A stretch of 64,000 bases of DNA. Origin: Meloidogyne chitwoodi (Eukaryota; Nematoda; Chromadorea; Rhabditida; Meloidogynidae). Position numbers and translations under genes: made by a program. The DNA lies in the NCBI GenBank assembly GCA_015183035.1, contig JACZZP010000007.1, forward strand, positions 1,736,001 through 1,800,000, given 5' to 3'. The notes beneath the pieces are model-generated. The model saw only the letters and a list, made by a program, of their open reading frames with translations. It searched no databases and was not told where the DNA came from. This document shows, one piece after another, positions 27,021 to 40,400 of the stretch. Positions within the stretch are counted from its first letter, which is position 1. Each line of letters starts with the position of its first letter.

Positions 27021-28257
27021 TCAATCTTTTTTAAATGCTTGTGCCTTGTTCCATTCTTTTATATATTCTTTTCGAGTTACTTCTCGTCCATAAACATAAT
27101 ATTTACTATCATAATATGCAAAAGGAGTGTTACTATTTGGAATATTCGTATTATTTGGCATATCATTGGGAAATTGTGTTCCAAAAGCACTGTTTGATGA
27201 TCCTGCGGCATGATGTGATGTTTGAGGAAAGTTCCAATTTTGTGATGTTCCTGCAGAATTATTTTGTTGTTGATTAGCGTTCCAATTGTTATAATTAATC
27301 TGATATATTTCAAAATATTCTTTAGTTACTTCATTTCCATCAACATAATATTTACCACTGTAATAAGATTGAAGCATTTCAAAATATTCTTTATTAACTT
27401 CATTTCCATTAATATAATATTTACCATTGTATATATGATAGGTATAGTTATTAGGTATTTCGTTAAAGTTACTATAATTTGGCATTCCACTATAATTGGG
27501 AAATTGTGCGGCACCATAAGCATTGGTTGATGTTCCTGCATTTCGGGATGTCTTTGGGTTCGGCTGAGAAAAATTAAAATATTCTGTTGATGAAGTTTCT
27601 CCTTTTTGTTTCTTTCTATTTTGTCTCGGTTGTTTAATGTTATAAAATCTTTTACCATAAATTTCTATATTATTTTCCCCACCAATAATTTCAATATTGT
27701 TTAAATCATTTCCAATTTCTATGTCTTTAATATTTATCTAAAATTATTATTTTTTTTTAAATTAAAACAATAAAGAGGGTTTTGAAATTTTATTTCATTT
27801 AACCTTGAAAAAAATATTAAAAAAAATTTATTTTTACCTCAATATAATTAATATAATCATTTTGTATTTTGTAATCTGGTTCAAAGTAATCACTTTTAGG
27901 AACATTATCGTCTATAAAAACATATTTAGTTCTCTTTTTATAAATTTGATTTACTTCAGAAATAACAATATTAACAGAGTTTGTAAAAATAGAAAGTTTA
28001 TTTTTGTTTTCATCATAAGTAAAATTATTTCCATAAATTTTTATTTGATTTATTAAATTTCCATGAATTTTAAATTTATTACAATTGAATACATATTTAT
28101 TTTCAAACATTTCAACATCAACAACAATTCTGTCATTTATGGCGTGTAATTTCCAATTTATACTTTGAAATAAATTTTCATTTGCCCAATTTTTGTTATT
28201 ATCTGTTAAAATAAGAGTTTTACTTTTATTAATCTTAAAGGATGGGCTTTGTTTCAT
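27021..28257 (-). CDS. GKYY-repeat protein, copy A (unknown family)
   Basis: I do not recognise this family. Two exons on the minus strand, 28257-27838 and 27737-27021, join in phase to give 378 residues. The first exon encodes a charged, probably beta-rich region (RIVVDVEMF, INQIKIYGNNFTYDENKN). The second begins with more of this (NNIEIYGKRFYNIKQ), then a Ser/Asn/Gln/Gly-rich part with AGTSTNAYGAAQFPNY-like units, and three copies of a motif of the form GKYYxxGxEVTKEYF (NGKYYINGNEVNKEYF, SGKYYVDGNEVTKEYF, and the C-terminal DSKYYVYGREVTRKEY). No signal peptide is evident from this ATG; stops lie just upstream, so it does not read into the neighbouring J-domain gene. A paralogous repeat region is at 58504-59078. 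Function unknown. Confidence 0.7.
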
Positions 28258-28436
28258 TTTTTAAAATTATCCTTTTTTTGTTTAGAAAAACCAGCGAAAA
28301 TAATAATTTTTAAATTTCCCAGGATTTTAAAGGTAAAAGCTTTATTTATATTTATAGATAAACTTTTAAATAATAATTAGCTTAATATAGTAAATTTAAA
28401 TAAGAAGGGTAGACTCATATTAAACTTTGAAATAAT

Positions 28437-28793
28437 TTAATATTTACCATTTTTTGTTTTACTCGAACTAGCCCCTTTTTTACTTTTATTTTTAGCTTGA
28501 CTTTCTTGCTCTTTCTTCTTATTTTTAATTTTTTTATCAAATTTTTCCTTTTCTTCAGGATTACTCAGGATAGCATAAGCATTATTTATTTTTTTAAACT
28601 TTTCTGTAGCCTCTTCTTGTTTATCTAAATTCTTGTCTGGATGATGTTTTAAACTTAATTTTCTGTATGCTCCTTTAATTACTTCTTGTGTTGCATTTTC
28701 ACTAATTTCTAATGTCTCATAATAATTTTCATCGACATTAAAAATAAAATCAACAAAGAAGAGTAAAAGAAACGAATAAATTAAAATGCGCAT
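28437..28793 (-). CDS. Secreted J-domain (DnaJ-like) protein, copy A
   Basis: A 118-residue protein: hydrophobic signal peptide ([18 protein letters not shown]), then a J domain (about 23-90) with NYYETLEI, the Hsp70-stimulating KHHPDKN and a final KEKFDKK helix, then a Lys/Ser-rich tail. J domains recruit Hsp70 partners; with a signal peptide and no retention signal this one should act in the ER lumen or outside the cell (inference). It may be a single exon, although AATG/GTAAATATT near its end is a possible phase-1 splice donor. Its paralogue is 58097-58447, roughly three quarters identical by eye. The 5' flank is AT-rich. Lies 179 bases upstream of the GKYY-repeat gene on the same strand, suggesting cotranscription. 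Confidence 0.8.
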   Translation of the reverse strand: MRILIYSFLLLFFVDFIFNVDENYYETLEISENATQEVIKGAYRKLSLKHHPDKNLDKQEEATEKFKKINNAYAILSNPEEKEKFDKKIKNKKKEQESQAKNKSKKGASSSKTKNGKY

Positions 28794-30273
28794 TTCTATT
28801 AATTTAATTAATTTTTTTTAAATAATATAAATAACTAGTAAAATAGTAATTTATTGTAAATTATGCTTGTCTAGCCCAGCCGAGATTTCTGGATTGGGTC
28901 CGAACTGTGGGTTTTTTAAATTTCCTGGCCAATTCTAACTTGGATTAAACCCTGAAAAATACGAACAGGATGGGTCCTGTTCTATTAAAAATTTCTAATT
29001 TAATTTAATATATTTTTAAGGACTCTTTTCATCTAAATTTGAAACTTTTAAAAAAATTATTATAACTAAAAAAAATTAAATAAAAATTAAAACATTTAAT
29101 TTTATGTAAATTAATTTAAATAAAGAAATAAAAATTTAATTAAAAAATTGAGTTGAATGCTCTCTCTTCATTAATAAATTTTATTTATAAATAAATCTCT
29201 CTCTCAATTTTAGATGATTGACGTGACAGGAAAATAGGGCGAAATCCTGCACTCGGTATTCATTTTATTTGCAAATTTTTTTTAAATTTTCATATTAAAA
29301 ATAAAAAGAGAATTTAAGCAAATTTTTGGAATTGTAAAAATAAAAACACAATATATAATAATTATTTTACAATTTTACAAATTTAAAAATTTTTATTTTA
29401 ATTATTTACTTATAAGGATTCAAAATTGAATCAAAAATAAGAAACCAGTCAAAGCAGTGCTTGAAATTTTCGATTTTGCTCATACTCATACTCAAACATC
29501 ATACCGACAAAAAATTGCTCATACATCATACTCATACTTCATACCTATGTATGAGTATGAGGTATGAGTATGATTTTGGTATGACCTTCCAAGCACTGGT
29601 CAAAAGCTCTATTGGTTTTTCAATAAAAAAAAACGAAAGAAAAAATCGTTAGAAAGGCGCCATTGCTTTACCCTAACTACATATATAGCTTTATTGACGT
29701 AAATTTAAAATAAAATTTTTTTTCTTTATTTCTCTACCATTCTCTTATAAAAAAATATTTTATAATATGTCTAACAAGCGGAAATTCGTGGAAATTTGAT
29801 ATGCATATTGGATAAATTTTTGAAAAAATAGTATTTTGCAAATAAATAATTATATTTTCCCAATTTATATTTTTTATTTTTTTTAATAAAATGTTTATAT
29901 TTTTCAAAAATATTTTTTTTTTCTGAAACAAAAGACGTAAATGTTACATAATGAATTTAGGAATAATTAAAGAAATAATTTTTAAAAATGTTCAAAATTA
30001 TAAAAAAAATAATTAAGACTCAATTGAAAAAAATAATAAAATGTTATTCATATAATAATTTAAAAACATTTTTTACACGTTCTAAAAAATTGTCTGTAAA
30101 CAAACATTCCTTTTAACACATAATAAAAAATATTTTTTTATTAAAGGTAGCATTTTCCACCCACTCGTTGATTTATTGAGAGAAATTGAAATACTCCTTC
30201 TCAAATTTAAAATAAATAATTCTTTTTTTTATTTATTTTTTTAAAATTATTGAAGCACTTTTCATTATGTTTG
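28794..30273. other. Intergenic region with one hAT-type MITE
   Basis: The first 480 bases belong to the inverted duplication. A 144-base foldback transposon sits at 29455-29598. The rest (29650-30240) is AT-rich with no gene; the 65-codon minus frame at 29734-29931 is Lys/Ile/Asn composition only. Confidence 0.6.
29455..29598. mobile_element. hAT-type foldback MITE, copy 1
   Basis: Ends CAGTGCTTG (29455-29463) and CAAGCACTG (29590-29598). The interior is largely self-complementary, built from CATACTCATAC on the left and GTATGAGTATG on the right. Flanks AGTCAAAG (left) and GTCAAAAG (right) look like an imperfect 8-base target duplication. A related element with diverged interior is at 57326-57417. 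Confidence 0.75.
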
Positions 30274-32702
30274 ATGGGCAATTGCTTATCAAACATATTT
30301 ATTCAACGTGGAATGGATTTACTTCTTCGTCTTCTCCAAATTCGTACATCAAATTCAACAGAAAATCAATCAAATTCTCCAAATCCAGATGGCCCTGTAG
30401 ATGATCTTCAAGACGATATTAGAGCTGACGGTGTAAATCGTGTTAGAATTGAAGTTCCGAGACAAGAATTGACAGAAGATCTTCTACAAGAATATTTAGA
30501 ATTAGAAAGGACAGCAATAAGACTTGAGAGAAAACAGATTTTAAGCAATTGGGAAGCTAAGTGTCAACTAGCAGATGATTCAATGAGAACACTTGTGCAA
30601 CTAGAAGCAAGGCATAAAGAGTTGAAGAAGCAAACGTAAGCAACAAAAAAAGAAATATTTAAAATTTAAACAAGTTCAAGCAGTACAAGTAAATGTTAAT
30701 CTACATAAACTGCTTTAACTTTATGATTTTTATTAAATAATTTATCATATAATTAATAATTCTAGAGAGAAAGCGAGAAAAGATCTTGAGCATTTAGAGC
30801 AACCTGTAATACGTGCCCATCTTAGACAACAAGGAATTCATCAAAGTAGGCATGAAAAAGCAAAGGAATTATTTGATTCAGTTAGAAAATTATTTTTTAA
30901 ACTTTTTAAATTTTTTTTTAAATTTTTTAGGCTTTTTTAAAAGAAGAATCTTCATTCAAAGAATTAGCTAAAATTAAATCAGAATATATTTTTGCACAAC
31001 GTGTTGCTAATCGTCACAGAGAAAAATGTGAGAAACTTGAAAATACTCATCAAAGACAAGAAGAAATTTTTTGTATTCAAATATTTTTTTTTTAATTTTT
31101 TAAATTTATTTTATAATTTTCTAAGGTTCAGTTAATGGGTATTCTGAATATATTGAACTTACAAATGTTAAAGAATTAGAATCAGCACAAGATTGGTTAC
31201 AAAGGGTAACACTAGCAAGGTTTAAATGGACAAATGGAAGGTATTTATTAAATTAAATTTATTTTATAAAATTATTTTATTTAGAGCTTTACTTATCCAT
31301 GCATCTATTCAACTAACATTTGGCAATTTTTAAAATAAAAAAATTAATTTTTTTATTTTAATATTTTAGCTATTAATTCTTGGCAAGAACTACCACAAAT
31401 TAGTGGAGCTCGTTCTCGTTATTTCACTGCGACCGAAGCTAGAAATAATTTTATAAATTCTATAAATAATATTCAATCATGTAGAATTTATTTAGGTAAA
31501 ATAATTTAATTTTAAAAAATAAAATATTATTTTAAAATAGGTCGTATTAGATTTCCCTATGTAACAGAAGAGGAACTTCAAACAATGGAGTTAGCAATAC
31601 AAAATTCTTTTAATGATTTACAGTCAAATATAGCTTTAAAAAAAGTAGAAATTGATAAAATATTTTTTTTTAATATTTTAAAAGAGAGAATTTAAAATAA
31701 AATAATTAATAAAATATTTAGGTAATGACAATTAGTCAGGGAATGCAAGATAAATTAAATTTATTAATTTCTTGGTTTGATAAAGTTCTTAATCAAACTA
31801 TAATACGAGATTTGGACAAAGCTAATACAAATGTATGAAAATAAATAAAAATAAAATTAAAAATAAATTTATACTTAATTAAAATTTAGTTAGAAAAACT
31901 TTGGACACAGACAAGAGAATTAAGACTAGAATTATTTAAAAAATTAGTTAATGAGAAGATTGGTCGAGAGATTGATCCAAAAGAGTTGGAAGTTGAAAAT
32001 GAACAGGATAATGAAGAAGAAGAAAAAAGAGAAGAAGAAGATGAAGTTGAAAATGAAGAAATAAATTTAAACGAAGAAGAAGACTTTGAAGAAGAAAAAG
32101 AAGTTAAAATTGATGAAGATGTTAAATTTAAAAAAGAAGAAAATAGAGAATTTTGGATAAATAATAAAAATAATAAATTTATTCAACATTATGCTAGTTG
32201 TTCAAATAATTTATCCTTTCAAAATGAAGAAAATAAAGAAAGTAAATTTTTAAAAAATTATTTAAAAAATAAATTTTCTTTTTAAAGTAGAAGATTATGA
32301 TGTTCAGAACAGAATTAAAAATTTTGAGAAAATTCGCCAAATAAAAATAAATAATGATGAATCATTAAATGAATTTAATAGAATAAATAATTTACAAGTA
32401 AGTAAAATAATTAAATTATAGAAGGAAATTAATTTATTTTTTTTTTTTTTAATTAAAGAGAATATAATATTAAAATACTAAAATTATTTCAAAAGAAAAT
32501 TATAATTTAAAATTAATAAAATAAAATAATATTTAAAAATTATTTAAAAAAGAGTCTTTTTTAATTAATTAATTTTTAAAATAAGGAAAAACTACGAATT
32601 CGTCGTTATAAACTTGAAAAACGTCAAAATGAAGCTAAAAAACTTTCAGAACAATTTAAAAAACAATGGAAAAGTGCTATTAATTATTATAATTTTAAAT
32701 AA
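30274..32702 (+). CDS. Coiled-coil protein with acylation-type N-terminus
   Basis: I do not recognise the family. Exons: 30274-30635, 30766-30880, 30931-31072, 31126-31240, 31285-31322, 31370-31495, 31541-31644, 31722-31832, 31890-32241, 32288-32397, 32586-32702; 563 residues, phase closes. The start MGNCLSN fits an N-myristoylation signal (Gly2, Ser6) with a palmitoylatable Cys4, which would tether it to membranes. Most of the rest is charged alpha-helix predicted to form coiled coils (ELTEDLLQEYLELERTAIR; NWEAKCQLADDSM). A conserved-looking core reads SWQELPQISGARSRYFTATE then FPYVTEEELQTMELAI. After that comes a very acidic Glu/Asp/Lys stretch and a basic helical end. The intron at 31323-31369 starts GC, not GT. 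Probably a nematode-conserved structural or scaffold protein (inference). Confidence 0.75.
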
Positions 32703-35700
32703 AATAATAAATATTTTAAAAAATAAATAAATTAAAATATTTTTATTTTTTAAATATATTTTCACACATTAAAATTTAATGAAATTTTGTTTTTTAATTA
32801 TTAAAAGAAGTATATATATTTTTAAATAAATAAATATATTTTTGTTTTTTCTTATTTTTAATACAATTTTATATTAATTTAAATTATTTTTTTTAACAAT
32901 TAATTTATTTAATTTAAAAAATATTAAAAACTGATAAAATTTGATATTTTCTCTCAAAATAAAATTTCTAAAAATTAAAAAAAATAATAATTAAATTATT
33001 TTACCGTTTTTTTATAAATTAAAAAAAATATTTAATTTATATTGGTTTTTTTAAATTAATTTTCTTGTTTTTGTTCTTCTTTCCTTCAATTTAAATTAAA
33101 TTAGAAGACTTTGGACTTTAAAATTTGTTTTTTTTTATTTTAATTTATTTATTATTTATTTACTCCAATACAAATTGTTTTTTAAAAAAATATTTTTTTT
33201 AAAGATAATTTTATTCTAAGAATTTTAAAAAGATTTTTTTTTCATAGTTTGTTTGTCTGAATTAATTAAAAAAGAAATAGACAAATTAAAAATTAAAAAA
33301 TATTTTTCTTTTAAGTTAACAGTTTTTTAATATTATTTTTTTTTAATTTTTTGTAAGGTCTTTAAATTTAACAAAAAATTAAGTTTTAGCTAAATAATTA
33401 TTTTATTTTTAAACTGAAAAAATTCTTTTTATATAAAACTCTCATTATAAGGGACAATAAAAATAATAAATATCTGATAAATAGATTGTTATTTTTTAAA
33501 ATTAATTATTAATTTAATAATAAAATTTTTAAAAATTATTTGAATAATTTAATTATTTTTAGAAAAATTTGTTTCACGGTTACATATTTTATTTTCGGTA
33601 TTACTGATTAAAAATAACAATTTAAAATAATTCTAATTTTTATAAAACGTGTATTAGATTTGTTTTTATATTTAATTAATATTCAGGATTAGGCACATTT
33701 TAAAAATTTTATTTTTTTTTAATTTTTATTAAATATTCTCTCTTTTATATTTTAAATAAATATAATAATTAAAAAAAGGTAACAAAATATCGTCATCTTT
33801 TTAAAAAAAATATTTTAATAAATCTTCTTTAATTTGTCTCTTATTATTATTCTCTCAACCTTTTCAATGAATGCAGCACTTCTTCAAATTTTATTATGTC
33901 TATTTTTTCAAAGTTGTTGAATTTTATCAATTTTACTTTATTTTTTATTTTATTTCTTTCTGTTTTATATTTCCGCCTTTGTCAAATTCAATAAAAAAAA
34001 ATAAAATTTTATTTTTTATTTTAACCTTCCAATATTATTTATTTATTTATTTATTTTCTGCAAATATTTAAAAATTTTTTTTTTATTTTTTAAATATTCT
34101 TTTTTTTTTATTTTAAATATTTTATTTTTATATATAAAAAAAGCTTTATAAAAATAATATATTTTTAATTTTAAATATTTTATATCATGTGCTTATTTTA
34201 TTTTATTTAACCCTAATGGTGTTTTTTTGTGTCAATAATTGCTTTTTAAAAATAAAATGGTTATTTTTGGATTATTTTAATAAAAAGGGGTTATTTTTAA
34301 CTTTTTTTATTTATTTTTAATGAACTAAATATTTATTTATTTTATTTTAATTATTATAAATTAAATAATTAAATTAGTAATATTTCTATTAATTTTTTTA
34401 AAAAATATTTGAGTCAGGAAAAATCAAAGAGATTAATTAATTTAATTTTTAATAAATAATTAAATATATTTTATTTATTTAAAATAATTATTTTGTCATG
34501 TGGAATAAAAAAATTAATTTTTATTATAAATATTTGTTTATTTTATTAATATTTTTAGTGTATTAGTTTATTTAAAGTAATAAATATATTATATGTTTTT
34601 AAGTGTTTTATTTATTTTTTATTTACTTTTTAAAAAATAAATAACACAAAAATATAAATTAAATAATATATATATCTAAAAAATGTTTTTATTTAATTTA
34701 TTAAAATAAATTAAATTTATATAAAATAAATAAATATATATTTTGTGTTTTGGTTTATTATATTTAATAATAAATAAATAAATAAATAATTTAAAAATTC
34801 AGTAAAAATATAAATTTTGAACTGAACATTTTAAAGAAATAATTTTATAAATTATTTTCTTAAAAATAAATTAAAATTTTAGTTTAACAATTTTCTAATA
34901 ATATTCTAAAAATATTATATTTTAATTTTAATTATTTAAAATCATTAAATAATTATATCAATATTTAATCTTTAACCTTTTTCACACTTTTTTAAATTTA
35001 AATAATCTTTAAAATAAAATATCTTTTTTTGCTAAAAATTACAAAAAAAATAAGGAAGTATTGAAAAAATATAAAAAAAGATAAGGAAGTGTTTTAATAT
35101 TTATATAAATTCCAAAAATATTAAATAATATCCCAGAACACTCATTTCTTTTTTAACAACTATTTTAGACAATAAATATAAATAAAATATTTTGTTTAAC
35201 AAAAAAGTTTTTTTGTTCTTTTTTTTTATTTTTATCTTTTTTTTTAATCTAAATTTTTATTAATAATAATAAAATAATAATAATAATAATATTAAATTAA
35301 ATTATTTTTATTATATATTAACAATTTTATTCATTCAAATAATTATTTTTAATTATTAGAAAAGGTCAATAAAAATAATTTAAAAAATAATTAAAAATAA
35401 TTAATTTAGAATTATTTTTTTTAATATTTATTTAATTTTATTTACGTCTTCATTTATTAAAAAATTTTATTTTTTTTATTTTTTGGCAGTTTTGTACCTT
35501 TTATTGTTTTTTTAAAAATATATACTTTTTTTATTTTTTATTTCCGTACAATTATTTTATTTAAAAAAAATAATATTTAAATATTTTATTTTTAGAAAAA
35601 CAAAATAAACACTTTAATAAATTTATTTTTATTGTTTCAATGTTTTTTTTAAATTATTTTTTCTATTTTTAGAATTTTTTATTTTTTTCATTTATAGAAA

Positions 35701-37209
35701 AAAGTACTTTTAAATAATATCTTTTTTTAAATTAAATTTATTTAAAAAAACAATTAAAAAGCTTTTAAAAATTAAGAAAAAATAAATATTAAATAATAAA
35801 ATATTTTTTTTTTGAGAATTTATATTTTTAAAATAATTAATTTATACATAAATCCATTAAATAAAAAATTATTTTTAAGGAAAAATTTTTTAAATAAATA
35901 TTTTAAAACTTTCTTAATTTATTTAGAATTTAATTTTAAAAAATTAAATTATTCAGATTAATTTGTTTTTGCTTTTTTTATATTTTTTAAAATTAAATTT
36001 ATATAATTAAATATATTTATTTTAATTTATTTAATTATTAATCCTCTTTTTGCCCTTAAATATTTTAATAAATAATAGACTAAAATAAACAATAATTTTA
36101 TTTTTTATATAAAAAAATATATTGTTTAAATTATTATTTATTTTATTATTTGCTAAAATTTATTAAATCTTCAAAAAAAATTTTTTTTAATTTTTTTTGC
36201 TAAAATTCTTTTTTTTTTATATTTAAATTGTACTTACATATTTATTAATTTATTTATTAATTAATTTATTTTCTCCTTTTTTATTAAAAATATTTTCTTT
36301 TTGATAGACAATTAATTAATTATTTATTTTTTTAAATTTTATTTTTAATTTTCAATTCATTTTTATTTATTTTAGATAAATGACGAGACTTTTAAAAAAT
36401 AAAAATAAAATTGTTGACGTTTTATTTTTTAAAGAAATTTCCGTTTAAACAAAAAATGTTTATTTAACTTTTAGATTTTTTAAAAATTTATTTTTTTATA
36501 CATTTTTAATTAAAATAATTTATTTTTATTTTTAAGAATTTTAAATAATTTATTTTAAAATTTAAAAATATTTAAATTAATTTTTTTTTAAATATTTATT
36601 TTTATAAAATACTTATTAGAAGCCATTAAATAATTATTTAAAAAAATAAAATAAATAAATATTTTATATACCAATTTAAATAAATATTAAAGAAATATTG
36701 CTAATATTACTAGACTTTTTAAAATCCTATTTAATCTTTTTTTATTTTTATTTTTTTAATAAAATATTTTAAATTAATAAATTGATGCTCGTTAAATATA
36801 TTTAATTAATTTATTTATTTTTAGTTAAAAAAAATAAAAAAATTTTTTTTTTCTAAAAATCTTTCTGTCAATGTCATTCTTCTCTCTTTTTATTATTTGT
36901 AATATTTTTTATTTTAATATTTCAATTTTAATTTATTTAAATAATATTTTAATTTAAAAAAAATTAATTTAATATTTTTTTAAAATTTTTAAATTTTAAA
37001 AATTGTTCAAAAGACTCCAAAAATTGGACTCTTTTAAAAATAAAATTTTTATTTTTAAATATTATCCCTTCTTTTCAAAAAATAATTAAATAATTAATTT
37101 TTAATAAATATATTTTGATATCTCTAAATTATTTATTAAATTATTTAAATATTATTAAAATATTCCAATTTCATAAATTCTTCATTTTTTATAAATTAAA
37201 AAAACAAAA

Positions 37210-37450
37210 AAATAAGCGCGACAGCTAAAAAAAATTTTCTTCTTTTTTTAATTCGTTAACGACCCTTATTTACGCATTTCCGGTGTGTGACAACATAAAT
37301 AAATAAAATAAAATAAATAAAGTGAAGTGCAATTGAGGCTTCTTTTTCTTTTGTCACTCACCATCCGGTAAAAAACTTTTTTTTTATTTTTTTTTTGCGT
37401 TTTTCCGATTTTTTTATTTCCGTTTAAACTTGATTTTTTGACCATTTAAC
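37210..37450. promoter_or_regulatory. GC-richer island in desert, possible regulatory DNA
   Basis: A balanced-composition patch with GCGCGACAGC, GTTAACGACCC, TTTCCGGTGTGTGACAAC and CACTCACCATCCGG, flanked by AT-only sequence. The TTTCCGG word also occurs in the 7200-7440 island. Possible promoter or enhancer; no coding frame. Supported by composition alone. Confidence 0.25.
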
Positions 37451-40400
37451 TTTTTATTTTTTTAAAAAAAGTTAAAAGAATTATTTTTTAAAAATTAATT
37501 TTGTTTTTTCTTTTAATTTAAAATGCTTTTATTTTATAAAAAACAAAAATTTAAATTATTATTATTTTTTTTTAATTTTAATAAGAAAATAGACTGTTCT
37601 TTACTTAATTTATATTATTTTCTTTTTTTTTTTAATTTTGTAAAAATTAATATACTTATTTTATTATTTTTGTCTTTATTAATTACTTTTTTTAATTTTT
37701 TTATTGTTGATTACGTATTTTACCATTTAAATAAATTTTATAAATTTTCTTTCCTTTTTTTAAATTATTTTAACCTTCACTCATTATCTTCTTTTTTTTT
37801 TAATTTTTTAAAATAAATATATATTTATTTTACCTTTAAAATAAAAATAATAATAATTTAATATTTATTTAATTAACCAAATAAAATAAAAAAAACTTTT
37901 AATTTAAATTAATATATAATTTTTTAATAAATATATTTAATTTAAAGGAGATTTAATTAAAAAAAAAAAATTAAATAAATAAATTGTTTTATTTTTTAAT
38001 TTAAAAAATATTAAAAATAATTTAAGTATTTCTTTTATTTATTTATTTTTAATTTTAAATAAAAATTTATTTTCTTTTGTTTCATTAAAAAGCTGTAAAA
38101 TTAGTTTTTTTTGTTCTTTTTTTATTTATTTTTTAGTGATGCACACATTCCATCAAGATTTTTATTTTTTAAAAAGGAACAGTTTTTTATTGTCAAAAAA
38201 TAAATATTTTTATTTTGTTACAAATTTTTTTATTTTTTAAAAAAGAAAAAATTGGTAAAGAAGAGATTGTTGGTGTCCCTAAGGGAATTAAAAATAAAAT
38301 AATTTTTGTGTAAAAATTAAGTTTTTCTCTTATTTTTGATTAATTAATTTTTGTTTTATTTTAAAAAAATATTTAAAATATTTATTTATTTATTTATTGA
38401 AAAGTTAAAATTTATTAAAATATATTATCATCTTTTTTTAAATATTTTTTCAGCTAAGCCTCAATTAAAATAAAATAAAATAATTTAATTGAAAAATATT
38501 TTCTAAAATATATTTTCTGTTTTTAAAACAAAATATAAATATATATATTCTTTTTTATAAAAAACCAATCCATTTTCTCTATAGCTACAACAATATATTT
38601 ATTATTTTTTTTAAATATTTTATTTGTTTGTTTGCCAAAAAAAACAATTTTTCATTTTTTAAAAGTCTATTTATTTATTTTGTAGAGAATTAATAATAAA
38701 TAAGAGAAGAATTTTAAGATAATAATAATAATTTTTATTTTTAAGATAAATTATCTGTCTCTAGAAATTTTTAAATTTTTTTTTTAAATGATATAAATAA
38801 TTAATTGAAAAATAATTAAATTAATTATTTTTAATAAATAAAAAAATTATTAAAATAATATTTTTTAAATTAATCTTTTTTTTAAAAAAAAGATTAATTA
38901 TTTTTCATGGTGTGTTCTTAAATTATATTTTCATTAAAAAATATTATTTAAACGACCGGAAATTAAATTTAAAAAAATAATAAATATATTTAATTATTTT
39001 ATAATTATTAAATAATGTGTCATAAATAAATATTTATTTATTTATTTTAATAAAATAAATAAATATTTAAATATAATTTTTAATTTTATTTAAATTTAAT
39101 TTATTTTTATTTTTTTAAATTATAATTAATTTATTTTCTTAAAAAATATTATTTTTATTTATTTAAAATAATTAATTTTCTTTTTTTAATTTAGGTAAAT
39201 TTAATTAATTTAATTTTATTAATTAATTCAAAAACTGCCCGAATTATTGTTGTTGATGTTCTACTACTTTTTAAATTAATTTAATAACTACTAAATACAT
39301 TTCGTTCTTTTCTTTTTATTTTTATTGAGGTTAATTAATAAGTGTTTTTTGGTAAGTTAAAATTAAATAAAAATATTTTTAAATTTAATTTATAATAATT
39401 TTTTAATTTAATTCAAATTAATAAATATATAAATTAATTAACTATTTAAATTCAGAATTTTAAAAAATTTAATTTAAGTTTATTTATAAAAAGCAAAATT
39501 AATTTCTTTTTTAATTTTAATTAAAAAAGATCTAAAAAATATTTTATTAAAAATAATTATGTAGCAATATTTTAAAGATTTTCTTTTATTTATTATTATT
39601 ATCCAGTAATGCATAAATTAAATTTATTATTTCTTTTTTTTTATTGTCAAAAAAATGTGACAAAAATAATAAAAAGAATATAATAAATAAATTTAATATT
39701 TTAATATTTATGGAAATTAATTTATTTAAAAAAAGAATATTTATTTTAATAATTTTTATTTTAAAAAATCTTTAATTTAAAAATTATATTTCCTTTTTTT
39801 ATTGTCAAAAAAATTTTTTTCCTTCCAAAAATAGTTTTGTAAAATAATACTAATTATTTATTAAAAATAAAAAAATAAAATAAATATTCTTCTTCATTAA
39901 TTTTTTTATTTTTAATAATTTTCCGCAAGAAAAGACTTAAATAATAATATTTTATTTTTTTAATTTAATTAAATTTACTTCCGATTTAAATTTTAAAAAT
40001 TTATCTAAAATATATGCTGACTTTAAAAATTAATAAATTAAAAAAACCTTAATAATTTTATTTTTTTAAAATTAATTTTATTTATTTAATTAAAAGAGAA
40101 GAGAACATTTTATCAAAATAATTAAAAAAAATTAATATTATTTTTTAATAATTAAAATTTTAATAAAATTTATAGACAATTCAACTAATTTCAAATTTTG
40201 TGAGATTAATAATTTAATTAAAAAAAATAATAATTTAAAAAAAATTAAAATTTATATTCTCAATTATTTTATTTATTTTTATTATTAAAATTAAATAAAT
40301 TTATTTTTTTTTCTGATTTTAAATAATAAAAATGCTAAGAAAAACTTAAAAAATGTCAATTCTTTTCCTCAATTTTATTTTCTTTTTTTTTATTTTTTAT

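Larger units (their letters stand above)
26600..29270 (-). repeat. Inverted segmental duplication, copy A
   Basis: This block holds, on the minus strand, a J-domain gene then a GKYY-repeat gene. It matches 57650-59530 read on the plus strand. Non-coding anchors include AGTCTTTTGCAG near 26608 versus its complement near 59530, TTCTTGTAAAGTAACAA near 26980 versus 59115, a CAGCCGAG-containing patch near 28875 versus 58010, and CTCTCTCTTC near 29160 versus 57735. Similarity is patchy, so the duplication is not recent. Confidence 0.75.

Noticed and set aside
27035..27658. Several overlapping frames on both strands across the GKYY-repeat gene
   Set aside because: Shadows of the repetitive coding sequence; only the frame with conserved GKYY motifs is matched by copy B.
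37523..37816. 97-codon plus-strand frame starting with ATG in the second desert
   Set aside because: Composed almost only of Phe, Leu, Lys, Asn, Ile and Tyr as expected from T/A-rich DNA; no domain, no neighbouring exon.
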